Source of the DNA: Lachnotalea sp. AF33-28
GTDB taxonomy: Bacteria; Bacillota; Clostridia; Lachnospirales; Lachnospiraceae
Assembly: GCF_003477885.1 (NCBI RefSeq)
Contig: NZ_QUEE01000003.1
Coordinates: forward strand, 248,001 to 312,000
Direction: 5' to 3'
DNA length: 64,000 nucleotides
Positions 24,694 to 32,951 of the stretch are shown one piece after another. Every line of letters begins with the position of its first letter. Positions within the stretch are counted from its first letter, which is position 1. Below the pieces are notes generated by a model that worked only from the letters and a program-made list of their open reading frames with translations, did not search any database and had not been told where the DNA came from. The position numbers and the translations under genes were made by a program.

Positions 24694-25689
24694 TTATCTA
24701 TTCCCCAAAAAGGCTTCTTCCAGTAAATTCTTCAGTTCATCAAAAGTCTGCGCTTCGTTCACCCTGCCGCGCAGAACGGCCGATCCAGGAAAACCGGCGG
24801 TGTACCAGGCCACATGCTTGCGCATTTCGCGCACGCCGATATACTCGCCCTTCAGCTCTGTAAGCATCCTGCCATGGCGCAGCATGGTCTCATAGACTTC
24901 CTGACGGTCAGGGCGCGGCAAAACCTCCCCTTCAGTCAGCAGCGCTTTGATCTCCCGGAAGAGCCAGGGATTTCCTCTGGCTCCCCTGCCCGCCATCACA
25001 CCGTCACAGCCGGTCTCTTCCAGCATCCTAACCGCGTCCTCCGCCGTAAAGATATCCCCGTTTCCGAACACAGGGATGCTCACCGCTTCTTTCACCTGGC
25101 GGATCACGCCCCAGTCCGCCCTGCCGGAATAATACTGCTCCCTGGTCCTGCCATGGACCGCGATTGCGGCTGCGCCGGATGCTTCCGCGATCCTGGCTAT
25201 CTCGGCAGCGTTCGCTGATTCTTCCGTAAATCCCTTACGGATTTTTACGGTTACCGGCTTATTCACCGCTTTTACCATGGCTGACAGAATCTCTCCCACG
25301 AGCTTCGGACGGCGCATGAGCGCGCTTCCTTCACCGTTATTCACCACTTTGGGCACGGGGCATCCCATGTTCACATCGATGATATCGCAGTCGCTCTCCT
25401 CTGCCACCCTGGCTGCCATATCCGCCATAATCTGCGGGTCTGATCCGAAGAGCTGCACCGCGACAGGGTGCTCACCTGAATCGATATCCATCAGCTGCCA
25501 GGTGTTTCTGTTATTATAATAAATTGCTTTTGCGCTCACCATCTCCGTGCACAGCAGGCCGCAGCCCTGCTCTTTGCAAAGCATACGAAATGGCAGGTCG
25601 GTTACTCCTGCCATGGGTGCCAATGCCACCGGTAGATCCAGTGTCAGATCTTTAATCTTCACTTTTCTGTTATAGATTTCATTCTTCAT
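24694..25689 (-). CDS. dusB: tRNA-dihydrouridine synthase (DusB-like)
   Basis: 331 residues with the FMN TIM-barrel plan of Dus enzymes: LAPMAGVTDLPFR at 23-35, the catalytic C110 in DVNMGCPVPKV, KIRKG near residue 150 and HGRTREQYYSG near 180. It reduces uridine to dihydrouridine in tRNA D-loops. The start overlaps the end of the DUF6145-like gene by 11 bases, indicating a birA-DUF6145-dusB operon. The downstream intergenic region holds a MITE. Confidence 0.95.
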   Translation of the reverse strand: MKNEIYNRKVKIKDLTLDLPVALAPMAGVTDLPFRMLCKEQGCGLLCTEMVSAKAIYYNNRNTWQLMDIDSGEHPVAVQLFGSDPQIMADMAARVAEESDCDIIDVNMGCPVPKVVNNGEGSALMRRPKLVGEILSAMVKAVNKPVTVKIRKGFTEESANAAEIARIAEASGAAAIAVHGRTREQYYSGRADWGVIRQVKEAVSIPVFGNGDIFTAEDAVRMLEETGCDGVMAGRGARGNPWLFREIKALLTEGEVLPRPDRQEVYETMLRHGRMLTELKGEYIGVREMRKHVAWYTAGFPGSAVLRGRVNEAQTFDELKNLLEEAFLGNR

Positions 25690-26011
25690 TCAGCCAAAAC
25701 ACCTTATAATACATTTCCAGGGATTCCAGCAGATCGCTTTTATCCCTCCGGATCTCTTTTATCTTTAATGCGCTTCCAATATCATCAAACAGGTAATCCG
25801 CCTCATCCGACGTCACCTTAAATTCCAGTTCGCCGTCCGGTTCGTATTCCAGCGTCAGTACCCCGCCTACCTCCTCCACATACATCACGCACAACACCTT
25901 CAATTCATCCTTCACGCGCTGCGGAAGCGCGGAGAATTCTTCATTAAAGTAGTATTTCTGTTCATAGGAACTGGCGCCGCAGAGCACAGTTCTCTCTTCG
26001 TTCTCCTGCAT
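25679..26011 (-). CDS. Small acidic protein (DUF6145-like)
   Basis: 110 residues, cytoplasmic, acidic, with an alpha/beta pattern (NEEFSALPQRVKDELKVLCVMYVEEVGG...LEYEPDGELEF). I recall this as the clostridial DUF6145 family, mostly encoded near birA or dusB. AGGAG precedes the ATG at 26011. It lies 20 bases after birA and overlaps dusB by 11 bases, so all three are probably translated from one mRNA. No function is known. Confidence 0.7.
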   Translation of the reverse strand: MQENEERTVLCGASSYEQKYYFNEEFSALPQRVKDELKVLCVMYVEEVGGVLTLEYEPDGELEFKVTSDEADYLFDDIGSALKIKEIRRDKSDLLESLEMYYKVFWLNEE

Positions 26012-26031
26012 ACCGTTACTCCTTTGATGCC

Positions 26032-27012
26032 CTATACATATCCATAGATCCCTCTGACGGAAACCTCTCCGGAGGAGATTTTCTCCACATGGCCGCCACC
26101 CCTTTTCACCAGAAGATCTCCCTGACTGTCTATGCCCAGAGAAACGCCGGTATATTCCCCTCCGGGATTCAGGACGCAAACCTCGCGGCCGGCATTGACA
26201 CATTTTCCGTTGTACTCCTCTGCCATGCCCTCCAGGTCCTCCGTTTCCAGAAAGATTTCATAGTAATGCTCAAAATGCTCCAATATCCGGCAAATCAGCT
26301 CCGCCCGGCTGTAATCCCGGCCGCCCTCCAGCTTAAGAGAGGTCGCCCGCTGTTTGATTTCATCCGGAAAACTGCTCTGGTTCACATTCACCCCAATTCC
26401 CACCACCACATAATGGATGGAAAGCTCTTCGGTACTCATCTCCGTAAGTATACCGCACAGTTTTTTCCCATTGATCACAATATCGTTGGGCCACTTGATT
26501 TTGGCCGCCAGCCCGGTCATATCGCGCACCGCATTGCAGACGGCCAGCGCGGCCACCAGCGTGAGCATGGATGCATGGTTCGGATCGATAGAAGGTCTTA
26601 AGAGAAAGCTCATCCAGGCTCCGGTCCCGGCGGGTGAACTCCATCCGCGCCCGCGCCTGCCTTTGCCGCTGGTCTGCGATTCGGCTGTGACCAGGGTGCC
26701 ATGGGCCGCTCCCTGATCAGCCAAGCGCTTCACCTGCTGATTGGTGGAATCCACACTGTCGTAATAACGGATCTCCCTGCCCAGCCACTTCGTATGCAGC
26801 CCCTCCGAAATCTCCGCCTCGGTTACCGCATTCGGCTTTCCTACCAACCGGTAGCCTCTGTTTCTGACCGCTTCTATTCTATAGCCCTCTTCTTCCAGCT
26901 GGCGGACCGTCTTCCATATAGCCGTGCGGGACACCTGAAAGCGCTCACACAGTTCCTGCCCTGACACAAAATCCTTCGTTTCCTTCAAAAGGTTCAATAT
27001 TTCTGCCTTCAT
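26032..27012 (-). CDS. birA: Bifunctional biotin ligase / biotin operon repressor BirA
   Basis: 326 residues: an N-terminal winged helix-turn-helix (residues 1-58, with SGQELCERFQVSRTAIWKTV), the biotin-ligase core with GKGRRGRGW at 116-124 and KWPNDI near residue 178, and a small C-terminal SH3-like domain. It charges biotin-dependent enzymes such as carboxylases, and the HTH suggests it also represses biotin genes. GGGGA precedes the ATG at 27012. Its start region overlaps nothing; a membrane-protein gene ends five bases before it. Confidence 0.95.
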   Translation of the reverse strand: MKAEILNLLKETKDFVSGQELCERFQVSRTAIWKTVRQLEEEGYRIEAVRNRGYRLVGKPNAVTEAEISEGLHTKWLGREIRYYDSVDSTNQQVKRLADQGAAHGTLVTAESQTSGKGRRGRGWSSPAGTGAWMSFLLRPSIDPNHASMLTLVAALAVCNAVRDMTGLAAKIKWPNDIVINGKKLCGILTEMSTEELSIHYVVVGIGVNVNQSSFPDEIKQRATSLKLEGGRDYSRAELICRILEHFEHYYEIFLETEDLEGMAEEYNGKCVNAGREVCVLNPGGEYTGVSLGIDSQGDLLVKRGGGHVEKISSGEVSVRGIYGYV

Positions 27013-27016
27013 GCGT

Positions 27017-27325
27017 TCATCCCCATACCGATACAAGGCTGACCACGGTCAGGATACACAGCGCCGCTCCCAGCAGTACAAAAAATACTGCCTTGGCCTT
27101 CTGTGACTTCCTGTGGCCTGCCGTTCTCCATTTATATATGGCTGTTATGAAATTCAAACCCGCCGAAATCAGAAATACGAGCGGGAAAAACAGGATATAC
27201 CGTTCCGGATTGATATAAAGGAATACGGTCAGTGCCACGATCACCAGACAGGAGATCACATGAACCATATCCACAAAATTCTGGAACGCTCTGGGATTTT
27301 TGCTTCTACTGCTCTGCACGCGCAC
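27017..27325 (-). CDS. Small three-helix membrane protein of unknown function
   Basis: 102 residues with three hydrophobic segments (about 22-38, 44-62 and 80-100). The start is GTG at 27325, chosen because AGGAGG lies seven bases upstream. It sits between argF (stop to start 11 bases) and birA (four bases), so it is probably co-transcribed with them. I do not recognise the family. Confidence 0.7.
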   Translation of the reverse strand: MRVQSSRSKNPRAFQNFVDMVHVISCLVIVALTVFLYINPERYILFFPLVFLISAGLNFITAIYKWRTAGHRKSQKAKAVFFVLLGAALCILTVVSLVSVWG

Positions 27326-27336
27326 TGCGTTTCCTC

Positions 27337-28275
27337 CTACTCATTGCCAAGGGTCGCCACCATAACAGCCTTAATAGTATGCATACGGTTTTCCGCCTCA
27401 TCAAACACCAGGGAAGCCGGGGAATCGAATACCTCTTCCGTCACCTCATTGCCCTTCACCGCCGGCAGGCAGTGCAGGAAGATCGTCGTATCCTTGCCGG
27501 TCTTCTCCATCAGCCGGTTGTTGACCTGATAAGGCCTTAAAAGCGCCACACGCTCCGCAGCCTTGTCCTCTTCTCCCATGGAACACCATACATCGGTATA
27601 AATGATGTCCGCATCCTTCACACATTCCGTATCATCGGAAATCGTGACCGTGCTGCCCGCATCCTGTGCATAGGTCCTGCAGAGTGTGATCAGCTCCTCC
27701 TTCGGCCACAGAGATTTCGGAGCCAGAATGGTGAAGTTAATTCCCATCTTGCCGCAGCCGATCATCAGGCTGTTGGCCATATTGTTTCTGCCGTCCCCTA
27801 CAAAGACAAAGTTCAGCCCCTTCAGGTATCCGAAATGCTCCTTAATTGTCAGAAAATCTGCAAGGATCTGCGTGGGATGATAATCATCGGTCAGCCCGTT
27901 CCATACCGGAACCCCTGAATATTTGGCCAGTTTTTCCACAGTTTCGTGCTTGAAACCGCGAAACTCAATGCCGTCAAACATGCGGCCCAGAACCTTCGCC
28001 GTATCCTCCACACTCTCCTTGTGGCCCAGCTGAATATCCTCACGACCCAGATACTCCGGATGGCCTCCCTCGTCCACACAGCCGATGGTGAACGCACAGC
28101 GTGTCCTCGTGGAGGGCTTTTCAAAAATCAGAGCGACATTTTTTCCTTTAAGGCTGCTGCCCGTGATGCCCTGTTTCTTTTTCTTCTTTAAGTCATCGGC
28201 CAGATCTACCAGGTACATGATCTCGTCCGGCGTAAAATCTTTAAGCGTTATAAAATTCCTTCCCTTTAAATTCAT
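27337..28275 (-). CDS. argF: Ornithine carbamoyltransferase
   Basis: 312 residues with the carbamoyl-phosphate motif FEKPSTRTR (51-59), HPTQ in the central region and HCLPA near residue 265. It makes citrulline from ornithine and carbamoyl phosphate, in arginine synthesis or in reverse in fermentation. The ATG at 28275 has GGGAGG. No other arg genes are adjacent, so direction of use is unclear. It lies downstream of the SPFH/NfeD terminator; a GATCCTG/CAGGATC inverted pair lies in its leader. Confidence 0.95.
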   Translation of the reverse strand: MNLKGRNFITLKDFTPDEIMYLVDLADDLKKKKKQGITGSSLKGKNVALIFEKPSTRTRCAFTIGCVDEGGHPEYLGREDIQLGHKESVEDTAKVLGRMFDGIEFRGFKHETVEKLAKYSGVPVWNGLTDDYHPTQILADFLTIKEHFGYLKGLNFVFVGDGRNNMANSLMIGCGKMGINFTILAPKSLWPKEELITLCRTYAQDAGSTVTISDDTECVKDADIIYTDVWCSMGEEDKAAERVALLRPYQVNNRLMEKTGKDTTIFLHCLPAVKGNEVTEEVFDSPASLVFDEAENRMHTIKAVMVATLGNE

Positions 28276-28328
28276 CTGTTTTCCTCCCATCAGCAGATCC
28301 TGGTGCAACAATCAGGATCACAAATGAC

Positions 28329-28364
28329 TAAAATCACAGGTGCTCTAAAGCTCCTGTGATTTTA
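28329..28364 (-). terminator. Terminator of the nfeD-SPFH operon
   Basis: A 12-bp perfect stem TAAAATCACAGG with CCTGTGATTTTA, loop 12 bases, located 37 bases past the SPFH stop. T-tracts lie in the 3' arm. Confidence 0.8.
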
Positions 28365-28400
28365 TGCCAAATACAGCGCTAAAATTCAATCGTTAACCGA

Positions 28401-29360
28401 TTATTCGTCTTTTCCTACTTCCACCAAAGATTTCACCATACCGGCAACGCTCTGGATGTTGGAAGGGATGATAATCTTGGTAGCCTTGCCGTCTGCGGCC
28501 TTTTCGAAAGCTTCCAGGCTCTTGATCTGAAGCACCGCATCGTCAGCGCCGGCTTCACGGATCAGGCGGATACCTTCCGCAGTAGCTTCCTGTACCTTCA
28601 GGATGGCCTGCGCTTCACCTTCGGCCTCGCGGATCATGGCTTCCTTCTTCGCTTCCGCCCTAAGGATCGCAGACTGCTTCTCCGCTTCCGCATCGAGGAT
28701 TACAGATTCCTTCTTACCTTCGGCAACCAGGATCGTGGATTTCTTTTCACCTTCGGCCCTTAAGATGGACTCACGGCGTTCACGCTCGGCCTTCATCTGC
28801 TTCTCCATGGAATCCTGAATCTCTGCCGGAGGAATGATGTTCTTTAATTCCACGCGGTTAACCTTAATACCCCAGGGGTCCGTAGCTTCATCCAGATGGG
28901 TGCGCATCTTTGTATTGATCAGCTCTCTGGAAGTCAGGGTTTCATCCAGTTCCAGATCACCGATGATATTTCTAAGGGTAGTGGCCGTCAGGTTTTCGAT
29001 AGCCATCAGCGGATTCTCCACACCGTAGGCATACAGCTTGGGATCTGTGATCTGGAAGAATACCACGGTATCGATCTGCATCGTTACGTTATCCTTCGTG
29101 ATCACCGGCTGCGGTTTGAAATCGATTACCTGCTCCTTTAAATTCACACGTCTTGCAATGCGGTCGATAAAAGGCATCTTAACATGGAGCCCCACGGACC
29201 AGGTTCCCAGATAGCCCCCCAGCCGTTCCACAACCAGCGCCTGTGCCTGCGGCACAATCTTTATGCAGGATGCGATGACTAACAGCACCACAGCAACCAG
29301 CACAACGATTACGATAAATCCTATCGGAAATCCTGCTGCGCTAATAAATGATGTACTCAT
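28401..29360 (-). CDS. SPFH-domain (stomatin/prohibitin-like) membrane protein
   Basis: 319 residues: one N-terminal membrane helix (about 10-32), an SPFH/band-7 domain (about 35-215) beginning IVPQAQALVVERLGGYLGTW, and a long charged coiled coil (about 185-265) with repeated AEG/AEAEK units. Such proteins form oligomeric scaffolds in membrane microdomains (QmcA/YbbK group). Its start overlaps the nfeD-like stop by four bases (ATGA). SPFH-NfeD pairs are a known conserved unit. Confidence 0.92.
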   Translation of the reverse strand: MSTSFISAAGFPIGFIVIVVLVAVVLLVIASCIKIVPQAQALVVERLGGYLGTWSVGLHVKMPFIDRIARRVNLKEQVIDFKPQPVITKDNVTMQIDTVVFFQITDPKLYAYGVENPLMAIENLTATTLRNIIGDLELDETLTSRELINTKMRTHLDEATDPWGIKVNRVELKNIIPPAEIQDSMEKQMKAERERRESILRAEGEKKSTILVAEGKKESVILDAEAEKQSAILRAEAKKEAMIREAEGEAQAILKVQEATAEGIRLIREAGADDAVLQIKSLEAFEKAADGKATKIIIPSNIQSVAGMVKSLVEVGKDE

Positions 29361-29800
29361 ACCAGTTCCTCCTCTTTCTTCTTCACAATTAGTTTGACAC
29401 CGGATATTTCCACAACGGTTACCAGCGTACCCGCAGCGATGGTTTCCTCATCCTTTGCGCTTCTCGCGGTCCACTCCAGGCCATTTAACATGGCGGCTCC
29501 CACTCCCTGGAAATTATCAATCGGCACAGTCACTTTTGCCGTCTTCCCTATGAGGCTGTCCACGTTTGTCTTCGTCGTCCTTTTGTTCAGGTACTTCAGC
29601 GCCAGCGGCCTTGTAAAGAACAAAAGGACAACCGATACCACCGCGAACAGTGCGATCTGAAGTCCCAGACCTGCGCCCAGCAGACAGGCAATAAAAGCTA
29701 CCAGAGCACCGCCGGCAAACCAGATGGTCGTCAGCCCCAATGTCAGTATTTCAATTACCAACAATATGATGAAAAACGCCAGCCAATAGATCGACTCCAT
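29357..29800 (-). CDS. NfeD family membrane protein
   Basis: 147 residues: three hydrophobic helices (within the first 70) and a C-terminal OB-fold (about 82-145: IGKTAKVTVPIDNFQGVG...TLVTVVEISGVKLIVKK). This short NfeD type, without the protease half, partners stomatin-like proteins. The RBS is AAAGGGAGG. A promoter (TTGATA-17-TAATAT) lies upstream. Confidence 0.92.
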   Translation of the reverse strand: MESIYWLAFFIILLVIEILTLGLTTIWFAGGALVAFIACLLGAGLGLQIALFAVVSVVLLFFTRPLALKYLNKRTTKTNVDSLIGKTAKVTVPIDNFQGVGAAMLNGLEWTARSAKDEETIAAGTLVTVVEISGVKLIVKKKEEELV

Positions 29801-29842
29801 ACTACGCCTCCCTTTCCTGGTGCAAAATTGATGTTTGATAAT

Positions 29843-29871
29843 ATATTAACCGATTTTGACAATTATATCAA
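29843..29871 (-). promoter_or_regulatory. Promoter of the nfeD-SPFH operon
   Basis: TTGATA and TAATAT on the minus strand with a 17-base spacer, about 40 bases upstream of the start codon, in AT-rich DNA. Confidence 0.7.
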
Positions 29872-29904
29872 CTAAATTATTTGAAAAAACGGGGATTTGC
29901 CAAT

Positions 29905-29942
29905 ATAAAACAGGATGGCGCATCATCGTCATCCTGTTTTAT
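29905..29942 (-). terminator. Terminator after the SH3-SleB hydrolase gene
   Basis: A 13-bp perfect stem (ATAAAACAGGATG with CATCCTGTTTTAT) and 12-base loop, starting 27 bases past the stop codon at 29970. Confidence 0.85.
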
Positions 29943-29969
29943 GATCCATCCCGGCAAACCGCCCGGATC

Positions 29970-31310
29970 TTATCTTTTATAGAAGCAGTTTCCGCCCACA
30001 ATGGTGTAGCTGCTATAGCTGTCCACATTGGCTATCCTAGCGGAGCAGAAGGAGGTATAATCCCCGATATTGTTGACTCCGGCCAGCGCATCATTCGCTG
30101 CCTGAACTGCTGTGGAGCTGGGGCCTTTGGACAGGTATTTGTCCAGCGCGCCGCCGTTTACACCTGAGAACTGCCCCTTGGCGAATATAACACCTGAGAT
30201 GCTGTTGGGGTATCTGCTGCTGTGCACGCGGTTCAGCACAACATTTGCCACCGCCAGCATGCCTTCATAATCCCCTGCCGATTCGTACTGGCACAGGGCC
30301 GCCAACAGTGTGGCATCATCCGTCGATGCGGCCGTTGCCGCGCCGCTCGTCTTGCCCACACTCTTTTTCTTTGCTTCTCTCTGGCGCTCTTTTTCCTTTT
30401 CAGCGGCCAGATTATTTAATTTCGCCAGTTCCTCGCTGGAAACTGCCGTCATGCTTCCATCGCTTACCGAAACATAGTCGGCATGCACATAAGCGGGCAG
30501 ATCCGGCGTGAATAACACCTGATACCATCCGTCCTCTTCCCCGATCACCATGAAGGTCTGGCCGTTCTCCACCTCTGCGATGACATCGCATTTAGTGTTG
30601 GCCTTGCTTCTGACATTCAGAGAATCGGCATTCACGGTGGCCATCCTAAGATTCAGCCCGTTAACAAAGTTTTCAGCGTCCGCACCGGTCAGAATGTATT
30701 CACTGCTGACCCATCCGGATACATTGCCGGAACTGATCTTCACCCAGCCCTCGGCTGTCTCAACGATATCGCCTGCACAGCCGCGGTACAGCTTGCCGAC
30801 CTTGGCCGCGTCTTCTGAAGCGGATTCTCTGATATTTAATGCGGTCTCCACGTTCGCTACCGCCTTGCCGTCGTAAAGGGATGCTGCCACGGGCGCTGCC
30901 AGTGCCTCCACAGCCGCCTGTGTATCCGTCTCTGATTCGTTTTCCGTTTCCGAAATCTCATTGCCCGATACGGCTGTCCCGTCACCGGTTACATCTGCCG
31001 CTTCTTCACTGTTCTCCGGCTGTGAAGCCTCTTCGCCATCCGCTGCTGCGTCCGCATTTTCCTGAATCGCAGCCATGCGAATTCCTGCGTCAATGCTCTC
31101 CTTAGATGCGCTGTCCTGAAGAATCAGGCCGATACCGGCGATGGCGCCGCCGGGCACCTGCACCAGGTTTTCTTCCCTGTTTTCCTCTTTCCTGCTTTCA
31201 TCCGCTGCCGTACCGGCCATGGCGGTATCCTGATTTATGATTACTGTGATGAGCAACAGTGCACAGAGCAATAGGCTTAAGTACGCGCCTTTTCTCTTGA
31301 TTGTCATCAT
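29970..31310 (-). CDS. Secreted SH3-domain cell wall hydrolase (SleB/Hydrolase_2 type)
   Basis: 446 residues: an N-terminal signal/anchor helix (about 8-28), a long acidic Ser/Glu/Ala-rich linker to residue 140, two bacterial SH3 domains (about 150-210 with LNIRESAS, and 222-290 with LNVRSKAN), a basic coiled linker, and a C-terminal Hydrolase_2 domain (about 335-446: LLAALCQYESAGDYEGMLAVANVVLNRVHSSRYP). SleB-type domains are lytic enzymes on peptidoglycan. The ATG at 31310 or the next one (31307) is used; the RBS AGGAGG suits the second better. It is alone, not beside sporulation genes, so a vegetative wall-remodelling role is likely. Confidence 0.88.
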   Translation of the reverse strand: MMTIKRKGAYLSLLLCALLLITVIINQDTAMAGTAADESRKEENREENLVQVPGGAIAGIGLILQDSASKESIDAGIRMAAIQENADAAADGEEASQPENSEEAADVTGDGTAVSGNEISETENESETDTQAAVEALAAPVAASLYDGKAVANVETALNIRESASEDAAKVGKLYRGCAGDIVETAEGWVKISSGNVSGWVSSEYILTGADAENFVNGLNLRMATVNADSLNVRSKANTKCDVIAEVENGQTFMVIGEEDGWYQVLFTPDLPAYVHADYVSVSDGSMTAVSSEELAKLNNLAAEKEKERQREAKKKSVGKTSGAATAASTDDATLLAALCQYESAGDYEGMLAVANVVLNRVHSSRYPNSISGVIFAKGQFSGVNGGALDKYLSKGPSSTAVQAANDALAGVNNIGDYTSFCSARIANVDSYSSYTIVGGNCFYKR

Positions 31311-31434
31311 TCATCCTCCTGGGTCCCAAACATTCTTGTTTGCTTATTTATTAATATTATATGCTATTTATTACAGATTTATTACAAAATTATTCTAGCA
31401 GAGTTAACAAAGAATGTCAAGCCCGGAAAATAAT

Positions 31435-31489
31435 ACCGCCAGAGAACCTCTGAACAGTAACAACAGAAATGTTCACGATCTCTGGCGGT
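31435..31489 (-). terminator. Possible terminator overlapping the end of the rRNA methyltransferase gene
   Basis: ACCGCCAGAGA pairs with TCTCTGGCGGT (11 bp) around a 33-base loop; on the minus strand it is followed by ATTATTTTCC. The stem overlaps the last codons, which is unusual. Confidence 0.5.
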
Positions 31490-32246
31490 GTGCCTCGTAC
31501 ATCAGTATTGCAGCGGATACCGCGGCGTTTAATGACTCCACATGTCCTTCCATCGGTATCTTTATATATGTACCTGCCCGGTCTGCGGTTTCCTGCTTCA
31601 GGCCGTTTCCCTCGTTTCCGATCAGGAACGCGGAAGGTTTTGTATAATCGGCTTCTGTATAGTACTGACTGCCTTTCAGATGGGCCGCATAGACTGTGAT
31701 GCCCGCTTTCTTTATGAGATCCAGGGCACCGCATAAGTCCGCAGTGTGGCAGAAAGGGACGCGGTAGATGGAACCCATAGTGGAACGGATCACCTTCGGA
31801 TTATAGATATCCGCGCAGTCCGAGCTCATGATGAGACCGGTGACCCCGGCCCCTTCCCCGGTGCGCATGACGGTTCCCAGATTGCCGGGATCCTGTATAT
31901 TTTCCAGCACCATAAGAAGCGGTGCGGGCGCCTTAAGCAGATCCTCAAGGGATGTTTCGCCGCAGCGGATCACCGCCAGGATGCCCTGGGGCGTCTGTGT
32001 GTCCGACATGGCGGCAAACACATGGTCCGCGGCTTCCTGGACGGGCACTCCCGCAGGGAACGGGAAATCCGGATGTTTCCTGGAAAAGGTCTCGGATATC
32101 CAGCACCGCTCTATCCTGCCGGCAGGCGCTTCGCTCACCATCTTCATCCCCTCTGCCACAAAGACGCCGAGCTCCCTGCGCAGTTTGGACTTCTTCTGCA
32201 GCTGCATGATTTCTTTTACCTGGGGATTAGATGTGCTTGTAATCAT
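31473..32246 (-). CDS. SpoU/TrmH-family RNA 2'-O-methyltransferase
   Basis: 257 residues: an N-terminal substrate-binding region and a SPOUT domain with NLGTVMRTGEGAG (about 117-129), IGNEGNGL (about 210) and IPMEGHVESLNAAVSAAILMYE (about 230-251), the three knot motifs. It resembles RlmB/TsnR-like 23S rRNA methylases; the exact target base is unknown. AGAGG precedes the start. It is the last gene of an apt-ktrB-ktrA-methyltransferase run. Confidence 0.9.
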   Translation of the reverse strand: MITSTSNPQVKEIMQLQKKSKLRRELGVFVAEGMKMVSEAPAGRIERCWISETFSRKHPDFPFPAGVPVQEAADHVFAAMSDTQTPQGILAVIRCGETSLEDLLKAPAPLLMVLENIQDPGNLGTVMRTGEGAGVTGLIMSSDCADIYNPKVIRSTMGSIYRVPFCHTADLCGALDLIKKAGITVYAAHLKGSQYYTEADYTKPSAFLIGNEGNGLKQETADRAGTYIKIPMEGHVESLNAAVSAAILMYEAHRQRS

Positions 32247-32265
32247 AGTCTTACCTCTGATCGTA

Positions 32266-32910
32266 CTATTTTATTCTGTTTAAAGCCTCGTTCTGGCCCA
32301 CGATGATGAAATCGTCACCTTCCCGCAGCACGGTATCCGGATCCAGCTGGGTAATCACGTTGTCCCCCTGCTTGCAGGCAATCACATTGAGTCCCTTTTT
32401 ACGCAGATCCAGCTCCCGTAAGCTCTTGCCCACCCAGCTGGGCGGAGGGGTGATTTCCACCATGCTGAAGCTTTTGGAAAGTTCAATAAAATCCAGGAAA
32501 TTGCCGGACATCAGGTTTCTCGCCGTGCGCACGCCCATGGCTTTCTCCGGATAGATGATCTCATCCGCGCCCACCTTGCGCAGCACCGCCGCATGGATGT
32601 CATTGCTGGCCTTGGCAAGCACATAGGGAACGCCGCATTCCTTGGAGATAATCGTCGCCATAATGCTCGCCTCCAGATTGTTGCCTATGGCGATCACCAC
32701 TGCGTCCAGATTGTTCAGACCGAGCGAGCGCACCACATCCATATCGGTGGCATCCGCTTTCACTGCGTGGGTCACGCTGTCCGCAATTTCCTGCACCTTT
32801 TCAGAGCTGCTGTCAATCGCCATCACCTCACAGCCGTTCTTCGCCAGAGTGAGCGCCACACTGCGCCCAAATTCCCCCAAACCAAACACTGCAAATTCTT
32901 TTCTCGCCAT
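32266..32910 (-). CDS. ktrA: Potassium channel gating subunit KtrA/TrkA-like
   Basis: 214 residues: an RCK_N Rossmann domain with GLGEFG at 10-15 and an acidic residue at the end of the second strand (AIDSS), then an RCK_C domain (about 135-214), a domain that in several homologues binds c-di-AMP. It forms a cytoplasmic ring that gates the KtrB pore. GGAGG precedes the ATG at 32910. The pore gene is immediately upstream in the transcript. Confidence 0.93.
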   Translation of the reverse strand: MARKEFAVFGLGEFGRSVALTLAKNGCEVMAIDSSSEKVQEIADSVTHAVKADATDMDVVRSLGLNNLDAVVIAIGNNLEASIMATIISKECGVPYVLAKASNDIHAAVLRKVGADEIIYPEKAMGVRTARNLMSGNFLDFIELSKSFSMVEITPPPSWVGKSLRELDLRKKGLNVIACKQGDNVITQLDPDTVLREGDDFIIVGQNEALNRIK

Positions 32911-32951
32911 TTTTTGTCTGTCCTCCAAAAATATTCTGTAACACAACGCTG